DNA of 64,000 nt from JBGQOG01 sp052113705 (GCF_052113705.1 NZ_JBGQOG010000004.1:1-64000); one strand, 5' to 3'. Counted from the first letter of the stretch, positions 32,593 through 41,583 are shown. Notes: generated by a model not told the origin, from the letters alone. Translations and numbers: made by a program.

Positions 32593-32922
32593 TCAGCCTT
32601 TGGCCTGCATCCGGTCAATATAGCCGCGCAGCTCCTCGGCCTCGTGCCGGGCATCGCGCAATCCATCCATGGCGGCGCGCAATTCGGCCTCGGTCTGGCT
32701 AAGCTGGTTCTGCAACTCGCTCTCGCGGTTCTCGATGTAGGCCAGCGCCTCATCGCGGGTCTCTTCGGCCTCATGCAGGGCCTGCGCCATCTGCTCCAGC
32801 TCGCCCATATCGGCGCGGGTGACGCGGGTCAGGCGGTGGATCAGCCAGCTGGCAAACCACCCCAGCGTGAACGCGACAAACAGGATGATCGCGGTGGCAA
32901 TGATGAATTCGTTTCTGTTCAT
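32593..32922 (-). CDS. Membrane-anchored coiled-coil protein, unknown function
   Basis: 109 residues. A single membrane helix (residues 6-28, FIIATAIILFVAFTLGWFASW) is followed by a long charged heptad region (LEQMAQALHEAEETRDEALA, then NRESELQNQLSQTEAELRAA) typical of a coiled coil. The topology suggests a small inner-membrane protein with a cytoplasmic or periplasmic rod. It is 52 bp downstream of the OmpA-family gene on the same strand. No family name could be assigned. Confidence 0.75.
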   Translation of the reverse strand: MNRNEFIIATAIILFVAFTLGWFASWLIHRLTRVTRADMGELEQMAQALHEAEETRDEALAYIENRESELQNQLSQTEAELRAAMDGLRDARHEAEELRGYIDRMQAKG

Positions 32923-32974
32923 GTCTGGGGTTCCTGCCGCATGCCGCGAATGGGGTCTTTGGGGCGCATCGGGG

Positions 32975-35260
32975 TCAATTCCCGCCTTGAGCCGGGCGGG
33001 GCGCCGGGCGCGGGGTGCTCTCGTCGGGGCTCTGCACGTCGATCACGATCGAGCCATCCGCCGCCGCGCTGACACCCTCCGGCGCTCCCGCCGCGGAAGT
33101 CGTTTCGGCTGCGGTGCCCGTTTCGGCTGCGGTGCCGGTTTCTGCATCGGCTGCCGTATTGGGGGCGGTTTCGGCCGGTGTCTCGGGGCTGGCCGCGCCG
33201 GGGTCGGTATCGGAGGCGTCGGGCCCGGCCGTTTCCTCGGCCGGGCTCAGGGCATTGCTGCCCTCGCCAACAAAGCCTTCGCCGCCTTCTTCCATCGGCA
33301 CCGCATCCGGATCCTCATCAAAGACGATCTCGCCTGACATGTCCGGCATGCCGTCGCTGTCGGGGGCGGCATCCGTCTCGGCATCCGCCGCCGCTGGCGC
33401 GCCATCCGCTGTGGCCGCCGGATCTGCCGTGCCCGCCGACGTCTCATCCGGTGTCGGATCCAGCAGGACAAACTGAATGCGGCGGTTCGCCTCGCGCCCT
33501 TCCTCGGTGCCGTTGTCGGCCACGGGATCGGACTCACCATAGCCGCGCGCGCTGAGATTGCCGGTCAGCACCCGCCGCTCCATCAGTGCCTGCACCACCG
33601 AGGCGGCGCGGTCCTGCGACAGCTGCTGGTTGAACCCTTCGCTGCCCTGGCTGTCGGTGTGGCCGCCGATCTCCATTTTGAAGTCCTGACATTTGCCCAT
33701 GATCTTGGCCAAAGTATCGAGAATCCCCGAGGAGCCGGTCACGATCACCGAGGACCCCGGCTCAAAGCTGATCTTGTTGGCGGCCAGGGCGTCGTTCAGC
33801 ATCTGCACGCATTCCGCCCCGGTCGGCAGCCCGAGGACGGGGTCCAGCCGCTTGTCATAGCGGATGGACAGGTTGAACCGCGCGCCGTCGCCCAGCCGGT
33901 CCGAGAGCACCCGCGCCACCTTGTCCGAGGCCTGCGTGTCGCCGGTGACCCCGTTCACCCGGACGGTGTCGGGCGTCACCGTGACGCTGCCGCTTTCCAG
34001 CGCGGCCAGCACATCCACCGCCGCCAGCACCCGAACCGGCCAGCCGCCGGGCAAGGTGTCATCGGTGCGCGTGGCGCCATAGACCGCGGCATTGCCGAAC
34101 CGCGCCTTGGCGAGGTTTTCCACCGCCGTGCGCAGGGCCTCATCGCTCAGCCGTCCGCGCAGCTGCACCTTGCCATCCTCGCCGCGGGTGGCGGTAAACT
34201 CGGGCGGACCCGCGACATCGGCTTTCGGCTTTTCGGTCAGCACCGAGGTCAGCGAGAACACCTCCGGCAGGTTCGATTCCAGCTCGCCCACGACCTTGTC
34301 ATAGGTGGCCTGGCTGACGCTGTCGGCGGCGATCAGCGAAATATCGGCATCCGAGAAGGTGATTGAGCCCGCACCGATTTCCTTCATCGCTGCCAGCCCC
34401 ATCGTCACCGCATCGGCCCAGGCCGGGGTGGGCACGCCCATCCCCACGGTGCAGCCCAGCGCCCCGGTGGCACCCGCCGCGCGCGCCGCCGCGAGAATGC
34501 GGCTGCTGGCGCGCTCTGTATCGGCGGAACAGGCGTCAAAACGCGGGCCCTGCTCGTCGATCAAAAAGCGCAGGGTGAAGGGGGTAATCACCGGATGCGG
34601 CGCCGAAATGTCGAGAGAGAGGCGCACACCTTTGGGGGCAGAACGGCTGAGCGTGGTCTCAACCCGGCCCTTTTCTGTGGTGCTGTCGGTCAGCGCGGTC
34701 ACCGCAACCTTGTCCGCCGCCACCGATATTTTGGAGCGGGGCAGGGTTTTCAATGTGGTGATGCCGAAATTCATTGCCGCCTGCCAGCCCTCGGGCACCG
34801 GGTAATCGGCGGCCTCCAACAGGTCGGTGACATTGCCATTCGCGGCGATGCCTTTCAGGTCAGAGATCAGCTTGTCGCGGTCAACGCCCATCGGCACCAG
34901 CCCGATCAGCGAGATCCCGTCGTCATTGCGCAAAATTTCCATCGAGAAGGCGGGCGGCGCGGCGGTTTCCTTCACCGCGACTTCGGTCAGATCGATCAGC
35001 CGCGACGCGTCGATGACGGTGCCCACCAGCGCCATCGTGCGGAACCGCTCAGCTTCGGAGGGGGCGGTGCCGGTCAGCGTCACCTGCAACCCGTCGGCCG
35101 AGACCCCGGCCCAGGAATGCCCCGCCGCCTCCAGCGTTACCCGCACGAGCGAACTGGTGCGCATCTCGATCACCGTCGAGCCGCCTCCGGCGATCAGCGC
35201 GGAGAGGACCAGCGCCAGCGAAAAGGCGGTGGTGTTCAACAGGGTCGGGCCTAAGCGCAT
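32975..35260 (-). CDS. OmpA-family protein with long acidic C-terminal tail
   Basis: 761 residues. N-terminal membrane segment or uncleaved signal (about 10-30), then repeated beta-alpha BON-like modules (VSADGLQVTLTGTAPSEAER; GEDGKVQLRGRLSDEALRTA). The OmpA-C domain (about residues 480-600) has the peptidoglycan-binding pattern GGHTDSQGSEGFNQQLSQDR then GYGESDPVADN and NRRIQF. After it about 155 residues are rich in Ala, Glu, Asp, Pro and Thr, with the repeat AETGTAAETGTAAET. It probably links the envelope to peptidoglycan. The tail is unusual and likely disordered. Confidence 0.82.
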   Translation of the reverse strand: MRLGPTLLNTTAFSLALVLSALIAGGGSTVIEMRTSSLVRVTLEAAGHSWAGVSADGLQVTLTGTAPSEAERFRTMALVGTVIDASRLIDLTEVAVKETAAPPAFSMEILRNDDGISLIGLVPMGVDRDKLISDLKGIAANGNVTDLLEAADYPVPEGWQAAMNFGITTLKTLPRSKISVAADKVAVTALTDSTTEKGRVETTLSRSAPKGVRLSLDISAPHPVITPFTLRFLIDEQGPRFDACSADTERASSRILAAARAAGATGALGCTVGMGVPTPAWADAVTMGLAAMKEIGAGSITFSDADISLIAADSVSQATYDKVVGELESNLPEVFSLTSVLTEKPKADVAGPPEFTATRGEDGKVQLRGRLSDEALRTAVENLAKARFGNAAVYGATRTDDTLPGGWPVRVLAAVDVLAALESGSVTVTPDTVRVNGVTGDTQASDKVARVLSDRLGDGARFNLSIRYDKRLDPVLGLPTGAECVQMLNDALAANKISFEPGSSVIVTGSSGILDTLAKIMGKCQDFKMEIGGHTDSQGSEGFNQQLSQDRAASVVQALMERRVLTGNLSARGYGESDPVADNGTEEGREANRRIQFVLLDPTPDETSAGTADPAATADGAPAAADAETDAAPDSDGMPDMSGEIVFDEDPDAVPMEEGGEGFVGEGSNALSPAEETAGPDASDTDPGAASPETPAETAPNTAADAETGTAAETGTAAETTSAAGAPEGVSAAADGSIVIDVQSPDESTPRPAPRPAQGGN

Positions 35261-35324
35261 GGGCGGGGTGCCTTTGTCTCGGAGCGGGTGCCCCCTCCAT
35301 AAGAGGCGGGGGCGGGGGGATCAA

Positions 35325-36317
35325 TCAGGCCAGGGCCGCGATGGCAAGAAACAGCGCAAGGATCAGGCCGGTATCGCGGTTCGCGCGAAACAACATGAGG
35401 CAGATCGCCGGATTGTCCACATCAAGCTTTTGTAATTGCCAGACCATGTGCCAGCCCATTGCCCAGGGGCCGATCAGGGCGAGGGTCAGCACGAGCGGCG
35501 CGGCGCCAGCAGGCAGCAACGCCACAAGGACGGCGGCGGTCAGCAGCACCACCGTGGCGATCATGAAGAACACCAGCCAGCCCTTGGTCTTGTCGCCAAA
35601 GAGCCGCGCGGTGGATTTCACCCCGATCAGCACGTCATCCTCTTTGTCCTGATGCGCATAGATCGTGTCGTAAAAGAGGGTCCAGCTGATGCCCGCGACA
35701 TAGAGGAGGACCGCGGGCAGGCCGAGGCTGCCGGTATGCGCCACCCAGGCCAGAAGCGCGCCCCAGTTGAAGGCGAGGCCCAGAAACACCTGCGGCCACC
35801 AGGTAAAGCGTTTCGCAAACGGGTAAATCGCCACCAGAATCAGCGAGGCGACGCCCATGCCGATGGCCGCCCAGTTGAAGCTCAGGAGCACCGCGCCGCC
35901 GATCAGCGTTTGCAGCACCAGCCAGATCAGCGCGCCGCGCACCGTCACCTGCCCCGAGGGGATCGGGCGCGAACGGGTGCGGGCCACCTGCGCGTCAAAC
36001 GCGCGGTCGGTGATGTCATTCCAAGTGCAGCCCGCGCCGCGCATGACAAAGGCGCCCAGAAAGCAGCCCACCGCGATCCACAGATCCATCCAGCGCGGCC
36101 CGTCCACCGCCGCCGCCAGCGCCAGACCCCACCAGCAGGGCAGCAGCAAAAGCCAGCTGCCGATCGGCCGGTCAGCCCGCGCCAGCCGCAGATAGGGGCG
36201 GGTCCAGCGGGGGGCCAGACGGTCCACCCAATTGTCGGCCACCGCATCGGCCACCATGCCATCGGCGGCGTGCGGTGCGGCCTTCGGGCTCTCTGGCATT
36301 TCCGTCATCTCGGTCAT
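35325..36317 (-). CDS. ubiA: 4-hydroxybenzoate polyprenyltransferase
   Basis: 330 residues from the ATG at 36315-36317 (later ATGs at 36308 and 36299 are possible). Two aspartate-rich motifs bind prenyl diphosphate: GCTWNDITDRAFDAQV and TIYAHQDKEDDVLIG. Nine membrane helices. It attaches the polyprenyl tail in ubiquinone synthesis. Divergent from rsmE with starts only 12 bp apart. Confidence 0.92.
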   Translation of the reverse strand: MTEMTEMPESPKAAPHAADGMVADAVADNWVDRLAPRWTRPYLRLARADRPIGSWLLLLPCWWGLALAAAVDGPRWMDLWIAVGCFLGAFVMRGAGCTWNDITDRAFDAQVARTRSRPIPSGQVTVRGALIWLVLQTLIGGAVLLSFNWAAIGMGVASLILVAIYPFAKRFTWWPQVFLGLAFNWGALLAWVAHTGSLGLPAVLLYVAGISWTLFYDTIYAHQDKEDDVLIGVKSTARLFGDKTKGWLVFFMIATVVLLTAAVLVALLPAGAAPLVLTLALIGPWAMGWHMVWQLQKLDVDNPAICLMLFRANRDTGLILALFLAIAALA

Positions 36318-36329
36318 ATGGTCCGTTCC

Positions 36330-37055
36330 ATGGCACAGGCGAAGATCAGACTTTATGTAGAGCACCCCTTGGTCGCAGGGCAACCCATCCCCCTGACCGA
36401 GGCGCAGGCGCATTATCTCTTTGGCGTGATGCGCGAGGGGGTGGGCAGCCTTGTGCGCCTGTTCAACGGGCAGGACGGCGAATGGATTGCCGAGGTGACC
36501 ACCGCCGCCAAACGCGGCGGCGCGCTGACCCCGCGCGAGGTCTCGGCGCCGCAACTGAACCCGCCCGACCTCTGGCTTCTCTTCGCGCCGATCAAAAAGG
36601 CGCGCACCGATTTCATCGTGGAAAAGGCGGCGGAGTTGGGCGCGGCGCGGATCTGTCCGGTGCAGACCGAGTTCACCAATGCCGACAGGATCCGGCAGGA
36701 TCGCTTGCAGGCGCATGCTCTGGAGGCGGCCGAGCAATGCGGCGGCACCTATGTGCCCGAAGTGGCCGATCTGGCCCCGCTGTCCAAGGTTCTGGCCGGA
36801 TGGGACCCGGCGCGGCGCATCCTTTGGGCCGATGAAAGCCTGGTGGGCGCGGCCGAGACGCTGGCGGGCCTTGCGCCCGGCCCCTGGTCAATCCTGATCG
36901 GGCCGGAGGGCGGGTTTTCAGAGGCCGAGCGCAACCGCCTGCGGGCGCTCGATTTCGTGACGCCGGTCAGTCTGGGGCCGCGCATTCTGCGGGCGGATAC
37001 GGCGGCCTGCGCGGCGCTGACACTCTGGCAGGCCGCGCTCGGGGATTGGCGATGA
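36330..37055 (+). CDS. rsmE: 16S rRNA (uracil1498-N3)-methyltransferase
   Basis: 241 residues from the ATG at 36330; an in-frame ATG at 36318 adds four residues. N-terminal PUA-like domain with AHYLFGVMREGVGSLVRLFN; C-terminal SPOUT knot with ILIGPEGGFSEAE and SLGPRILRADTA, the SAM-binding loops. It methylates U1498 of 16S rRNA. Overlaps the next gene by 4 nt. Confidence 0.92.
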   Translation: MAQAKIRLYVEHPLVAGQPIPLTEAQAHYLFGVMREGVGSLVRLFNGQDGEWIAEVTTAAKRGGALTPREVSAPQLNPPDLWLLFAPIKKARTDFIVEKAAELGAARICPVQTEFTNADRIRQDRLQAHALEAAEQCGGTYVPEVADLAPLSKVLAGWDPARRILWADESLVGAAETLAGLAPGPWSILIGPEGGFSEAERNRLRALDFVTPVSLGPRILRADTAACAALTLWQAALGDWR

Positions 37056-37591
37056 GCCTGATCCGCCCGGCGGTCCGCGATCATCTGCTGCGCTGGCAGG
37101 AGGTCTGGCTGGCCGCCGCAATCGCGGCCATCGGTCTGTGGCTGATCTGGCTGGGCGGATTGATCCTGATCCCGGCGGGGCTTTTGTTGATGGCCTTTGC
37201 GGCGGGCTGGGGGCTGATCGGCTGGCGCAGGCTGGCCTTTGCGCGACCCATCGGGGCACCCGGGCTGGTCGAATGGGACGAGGGGCAGCTGTCCTATTTC
37301 CGCCCGGGGTCAGGGGCGGCGCTGGGCGGCGTGATCAGCCTGCGCGATCTGGCCGAGATCAGGCTGCTGAGCCTGACCGGGCAGCTGCATTGGCGGCTGA
37401 AAACCCTCGACGGGCAGGCGCTGCTGATTCCGCTGGCGGCGGCGGGGGCCGAGCAGCTTTTTGATGCTTTTGCCACTTTGCCGGGCATTGATATGGCGCG
37501 GCTCAGCGCGGCATTGCAACAGCCGCGCAATGGCGCAGGCCCGGTTGTGCAGGTGCTGTGGCAAAGACCCGCCCGCGCGGTCTTGACTTGA
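37052..37591 (+). CDS. Small inner-membrane protein of unknown function
   Basis: 179 residues from ATG at 37052 (ATGA overlap with rsmE). Two closely spaced membrane helices (about 21-40 and 43-62, rich in Leu/Ile/Trp) are followed by a cytoplasmic beta-rich region with LVEWDEGQLSYFRPGSGA and HWRLKTLDGQALLIPL, which resembles a PH-like/YdbT-type domain but is not certain. Located between rsmE and gshA on the same strand. Confidence 0.75.
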   Translation: MSLIRPAVRDHLLRWQEVWLAAAIAAIGLWLIWLGGLILIPAGLLLMAFAAGWGLIGWRRLAFARPIGAPGLVEWDEGQLSYFRPGSGAALGGVISLRDLAEIRLLSLTGQLHWRLKTLDGQALLIPLAAAGAEQLFDAFATLPGIDMARLSAALQQPRNGAGPVVQVLWQRPARAVLT

Positions 37592-37671
37592 GAGTCTAGG
37601 CGCGCCACCTCTGTCATCCAAACGGACGGCGGCTCTGGCCCGCCGGTCCCCCCTTTCAGGCCGGAGCGCCC

Positions 37672-39039
37672 ATGTCCATTCCACAACAGGGCGGCGGCCC
37701 GATTGAACATTTCGACCAGCTGGCGGACTATATGGCCTCGGGCGAAAAGCCCGGCGCCGATTGGCGCATCGGCACCGAGCATGAGAAGTTCGGCTATTCC
37801 AAGGACACGCTGGAACCGCTGCCCTATGAGGGCCGCCGATCGATCAAGGCGATGCTGGAGGGGCTGCGCGACGGCTTTGGCTGGGCGCCGGTGCTGGAGC
37901 AAGAGAATATCATCGGCCTGACCAAGAACGGCGCCAATGTCAGCCTCGAACCCGGCGGGCAGTTCGAGCTGTCGGGCGCGCCGCTGGAGACCCTGCATCA
38001 GGGGCGTGATGAGCTGGAGACCCATCTGCGCGAAGTGCGGACCGTGGCCGAGCGGATCGGGGCGGGTTTCGTGGGTCTGGGCGCGGCGCCGATCTGGACG
38101 CATGCCGAAATGCCGATGATGCCGAAGGGCCGCTACCGGCTGATGACCGATTATATGGGGCGCGTCGGCACCCATGGCACGCAGATGATGTACCGGACCT
38201 GCACCGTGCAGGTGAACCTCGATTTCGCCTCCGAGGCGGATATGGTGAAAAAGCTGCGCGTCGGGCTGGCCCTGCAGCCGGTGGCGACCGCGCTTTTCGC
38301 CAATTCGCCCTTCTTCGAGGGGCAGCCGAATGGTCATAAGTCGTGGCGCAGCCGCATCTGGCGCGATCTCGACGCGGTGCGCACCGGCATGCTGCCCTTC
38401 GCCTTTGAGGAGGGGATGGGCTATGAGCGCTATGTGGATTACGTCCTCGATGTGCCGATGTATTTCGTCTACCGCGACGGCAAATACATCAATGCTCTGG
38501 GGCAAAGCTTCCGCGATTTCCTGAAGGGTCAGCTGCCCGCGCTGCCGGGCGAGGTGCCGACATTGTCGGACTGGGCCGACCATATGACGACGGTCTTTCC
38601 GGAGACGCGGGTCAAGAAATACATCGAGATGCGCGGAGCCGATGCGGGCGACCGGGCGCATCTGAACGCACTGCCTGCCCTTTGGGTGGGGCTCCTTTAT
38701 GATCAGGGGGCGCTGGATGCGGCCTGGGATCTCGTCAAGGGCTGGGATGCGGAGACGCGCGAGGCGTTGCGGGTGGCGGCGTCGGTTTCCGCCTTGCAGG
38801 CCGAGGTGGGCAGCATCCACATGCAGGATCTGGCGCGTGAGGTGGTGGAGATTGCGCGGGCGGGCCTCGCGGCGCGCGGGCGTGGCGATGGCGGCGAGGC
38901 GGCGGATGAGACCGGGTTCCTCGATGTGCTGGCGCAAAGCGTGGCCACGGGCCGTGTCCCGGCGGATGAGCTGCTCTCGCGCTATGCGGGCGAGGCCAAG
39001 GCGCCGCTGGAGCGGATTTACGACGATTATTGCTATTGA
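37672..39039 (+). CDS. gshA: Glutamate-cysteine ligase (plant/alphaproteobacterial type)
   Basis: 455 residues. Class II GCS features: IGTEHEKFGY near the N-terminus, EPGGQFELSGAPL, MPKGRYRLMTDYM, and ANSPFFEGQPNGHKSWRSRI. It makes gamma-glutamylcysteine for glutathione. It differs from the enterobacterial GshA and is the form usual in Rhodobacterales. Single gene with its own 80-bp leader, followed by repeat copy 3. Confidence 0.93.
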   Translation: MSIPQQGGGPIEHFDQLADYMASGEKPGADWRIGTEHEKFGYSKDTLEPLPYEGRRSIKAMLEGLRDGFGWAPVLEQENIIGLTKNGANVSLEPGGQFELSGAPLETLHQGRDELETHLREVRTVAERIGAGFVGLGAAPIWTHAEMPMMPKGRYRLMTDYMGRVGTHGTQMMYRTCTVQVNLDFASEADMVKKLRVGLALQPVATALFANSPFFEGQPNGHKSWRSRIWRDLDAVRTGMLPFAFEEGMGYERYVDYVLDVPMYFVYRDGKYINALGQSFRDFLKGQLPALPGEVPTLSDWADHMTTVFPETRVKKYIEMRGADAGDRAHLNALPALWVGLLYDQGALDAAWDLVKGWDAETREALRVAASVSALQAEVGSIHMQDLAREVVEIARAGLAARGRGDGGEAADETGFLDVLAQSVATGRVPADELLSRYAGEAKAPLERIYDDYCY

Positions 39040-39057
39040 GCCCTTGGGGGGGGAAGG

Positions 39058-39120
39058 GAGGGGGCGCTGCCCCCTCGGCCCTTTGGGCCTCACCCCCGAG
39101 GTATTTTGGCCAAGAAGAAA
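39058..39120 (+). repeat. Double-hairpin intergenic repeat, copy 3
   Basis: GAGGGGGCGCTGCCCCCTC is followed by a second stem GGCCC-TTT-GGGCC and the tail CCCCCGAGGTATTTTGGCC then AAGAAGAAA. It is between convergent gshA and plsY. Compared with copies 1 and 2 the second stem differs in sequence but keeps pairing. Confidence 0.8.
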
Positions 39121-39146
39121 GGGGCCGCTCCGATTTCGGGGTGGCC

Positions 39147-39758
39147 CTATTTCTTTTTGCCGATTTTGGGTTCGGTGCCGACGAGGATGCGGCCGATGTT
39201 GCTGCGGTGGCGCCAGAAGACGAGGGCGGCGAGGAGCAGCGCCAAGAGGGTGACTTCGGGGCGGCCGAGCAGGAGGGCGGCAGGGACCGCGAGCGCGGCG
39301 GCCACGAGGGCGGAAAGCGAGGAGATGCGGGAGACGGCGGCGGTGAGCGCCCAGAGGCCGCAGGCGGCGAGGCCGACCGGCCAGGCGAGCGCGAGGAGCG
39401 TGCCGAGGAAGGTGGCGACGCCTTTGCCGCCGTTGAATTTCAGCCAGATCGGATAGACATGGCCAAAAAAGGCGGCAGCGCCCGCGATCTGCGCCGCATC
39501 CTCGCCGATCAGCGCGCGGGCAATGAGGACCGCGATGGCGCCTTTGCCGCTGTCGAGCAGCAGGGTGGCGAGGGCGGCGGGTTTGTTGCCGGTGCGCAGC
39601 ACATTGGTGGCGCCGATATTGCCCGAGCCGATCTGGCGCAGATCACCGAGGCCCATGGCGCGGGTGATCACCAGACCGAAGGGCACGGAGCCCAGCAGAT
39701 AGCCGAAAGTGGCGGCGAGGGTGAGGATCGCGGCCCCATGTTCAAGTGTGGGCATCAT
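39147..39758 (-). CDS. plsY: Acyl-phosphate glycerol-3-phosphate acyltransferase
   Basis: 203 residues, five membrane helices. Three PlsY motifs are clear: LLGSVPFGLVITRAMG, QIGSGNIGATNVLRTG, and KFNGGKGVATFLG. It acylates glycerol-3-phosphate from acyl-phosphate, the first step of phospholipid synthesis. Start overlaps the stop of the dihydroorotase-like gene by 4 nt. Confidence 0.92.
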   Translation of the reverse strand: MMPTLEHGAAILTLAATFGYLLGSVPFGLVITRAMGLGDLRQIGSGNIGATNVLRTGNKPAALATLLLDSGKGAIAVLIARALIGEDAAQIAGAAAFFGHVYPIWLKFNGGKGVATFLGTLLALAWPVGLAACGLWALTAAVSRISSLSALVAAALAVPAALLLGRPEVTLLALLLAALVFWRHRSNIGRILVGTEPKIGKKK

Positions 39759-41047
39759 GCGGCGGCTCCTTTGGAGGTGTGGGCATAGACCTGGGCGCCA
39801 CCGACGAAAGTGGCCAGCACCCGGCCCTCCATCCTTTGGCCGTCAAACGGGGTGTTTTTGGATTTGGACTGCAGGGTGAAGCGGTCGAGCACGAAAGGCG
39901 CATCGGGATCAAAAAGCACGAGATCGGCGGGGGCGCCCTCAGCGAGGCGGCCCTGCGGCAGGCCAAGGCGTTTGGCCGGGTTCAGCGCCATCGCGCGGAA
40001 GAGTTGCGGCAGCGTGAGCATGTTCGCGTGATAGAGGCGCATCGCGGCGGGCAGGATGGTTTGCAGCCCCACTGCGCCGGAGGCCGCCTCTTCAAAGGGC
40101 AGGCGTTTGGATTCCTCATCCTGAGGCGTGTGCATTGAGCCGATGGTGTCGATCAGCCCTTCGGCCACCGCCTCGACCATCGCCAGACGGTCCTCTTCCG
40201 AGCGGAGCGGCGGCGTCATCTTGAAGAAGGTGCGGTAATCGCCGACGTCGAGTTCGTTCAGCGTCAGATGGTGGATCGAGATCCCGGCGGTGACGTCGAG
40301 CCCCTGCGCCTTGGCGCGGGCGAGGGCGGGCAGGCTGCGCGCGCTGGTGATCTGATCGGCGTGATAGCGGGCGCCGGTCATCTCGACCAAGGCCAGATCG
40401 CGGTCGAGGCCCATCCGTTCGGCCAGCGGCGAGACGCCGGGCAGGCCGCGCAGGCTGGCGAATTTGCCGGAGGTGACGGCGGCGCCTTTTGACAGGCCCG
40501 GGTCCTGCGGATGGCCGATCACCAGCGCGCCAAGGCTGCGGGCATAGGTCAGCGCCCGGCTGAGCACCTTGTTATCGGTGGTGACATGATCGCAATCGGT
40601 GAAGGCCACGGCACCGGCATCGAGCAAAAAGCCGATCTCGGTCATCTCGCGGCCCTCGCGGCCTTTGGTCAGCGCCGCCATATGCGCCATGCGCACCGGG
40701 GCCGAAGCGGCGGCGCGGCGGGTGACAAATTCCAGCATCTCGGGCGTGTCGAGGGCGGGATGGGTGTCAGGGCGCATGACGATGGTGGTGACGCCGCCCG
40801 CCGCGGCAGCGAGGCCGGCGGAGCGGAAGCTTTCGCGGTGACGCTCGCCGGGTTCGCCGATCTTGACGCCCCAATCGACGATGCCGGGGGCGAGGCATTT
40901 GCCGCCGCAGTCGATGACGGTGGCATCCGCCGGGGCGGACATCGCGCCGATGGCGGCAATCTCTCCGGCATGGACGATGACATTGCCGGTGGATTCGGTC
41001 AGCGCCTCGGGGTCGATCAGCCGGGCGTTTTCAAAGAAAAGGGTCAT
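39755..41047 (-). CDS. pyrX: Dihydroorotase homologue, probably non-catalytic
   Basis: 430 residues, the class I dihydroorotase fold over its full length. The metal-binding residues are lost. The HxH after APGIVD is replaced by W-G-V-K (APGIVDWGVKIGEPGERH), the usual A-H-C-E-D becomes GHPQDPG, and the catalytic T-D-H-A-P-H reads GSMHTPQ. IHHLTLNE is kept. Such PyrX/PyrC' proteins assemble with aspartate carbamoyltransferase without hydrolysing dihydroorotate; in pseudomonads PyrC' is required for PyrB to be active. pyrB lies one gene upstream in the same operon. An active pyrC should exist elsewhere in the genome. Confidence 0.85.
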   Translation of the reverse strand: MTLFFENARLIDPEALTESTGNVIVHAGEIAAIGAMSAPADATVIDCGGKCLAPGIVDWGVKIGEPGERHRESFRSAGLAAAAGGVTTIVMRPDTHPALDTPEMLEFVTRRAAASAPVRMAHMAALTKGREGREMTEIGFLLDAGAVAFTDCDHVTTDNKVLSRALTYARSLGALVIGHPQDPGLSKGAAVTSGKFASLRGLPGVSPLAERMGLDRDLALVEMTGARYHADQITSARSLPALARAKAQGLDVTAGISIHHLTLNELDVGDYRTFFKMTPPLRSEEDRLAMVEAVAEGLIDTIGSMHTPQDEESKRLPFEEAASGAVGLQTILPAAMRLYHANMLTLPQLFRAMALNPAKRLGLPQGRLAEGAPADLVLFDPDAPFVLDRFTLQSKSKNTPFDGQRMEGRVLATFVGGAQVYAHTSKGAAA

Positions 41048-41583
41048 GCCGTCTCCCCAAGATCCGTTGGTGTCCGCGTGTCACGGCGCTGGTGCGCCTC
41101 GGCCTGGCCTGCGTCGCGGGCGGCCAGGATGGTGTCCATCACGCCCTGCGTATCGGCCAGATGTTTGATCAGATGCTTTTGCCCGGTGCGGCTGACCAGC
41201 TGCACATCGCCAAAAAGCCGCCGCACGGTGACCAGATCGCCGAGCGCCAGCTGCCGCCCCTGCGGGCCGATCAGGCGGCGGTCGGTCAGCTGCCAGCGGC
41301 GGGCGAAAACCTCGGACTTCACCAAAAGCGCGCGCAGCCCCACCGCGAGAAAGACCCCGAGGAGGCCCGCCCAGATCTGGCTGCCCTTGCCCAGCATCGG
41401 CATCACCAGGAGCACAGCGGCGGCACCCATCGCCGCCAGTGCCGCCTGATCGGACCAATAGCGCCGCAGATCGGGCAGGAACACCGCCTGCAGCACCTCG
41501 CCTTCGGCTTTCGGTACTTCGCTCTCGGGGCCGGGGCGGTAGGCGTGCACGCCATCGCGGCCGGTGTTCTTGGGGTCAGACAT
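41044..41583 (-). CDS. PH-domain-like membrane protein between pyrB and pyrX
   Basis: 179 residues from ATG at 41581-41583, overlapping the pyrB stop by 8 nt; its own stop overlaps pyrX by 4 nt. Two membrane helices (about 45-63 and 68-88, AALAAMGAAAVLLVMPMLG; GLLGVFLAVGLRALLV) are followed by WQLTDRRLIGPQGRQLALGD then VRRLFGDVQLVS, the pattern of bacterial PH (YdbT-like) domains. No role in pyrimidine synthesis is known; the coupling suggests co-expression only. Confidence 0.75.
   Translation of the reverse strand: MSDPKNTGRDGVHAYRPGPESEVPKAEGEVLQAVFLPDLRRYWSDQAALAAMGAAAVLLVMPMLGKGSQIWAGLLGVFLAVGLRALLVKSEVFARRWQLTDRRLIGPQGRQLALGDLVTVRRLFGDVQLVSRTGQKHLIKHLADTQGVMDTILAARDAGQAEAHQRRDTRTPTDLGETA

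Noticed and set aside
32313..32702. Possible small plus-strand gene after fdsD (begins MPFFADLPPDALPQ)
   Set aside because: The first residues look protein-like but the rest is Arg/Pro-rich, it runs antisense into the coiled-coil gene and has no ribosome site.
39755..41047. Plain pyrC (active dihydroorotase)
   Set aside because: The fold fits but the metal-binding HxH and the catalytic aspartate region are absent, so it is annotated as a non-catalytic homologue.
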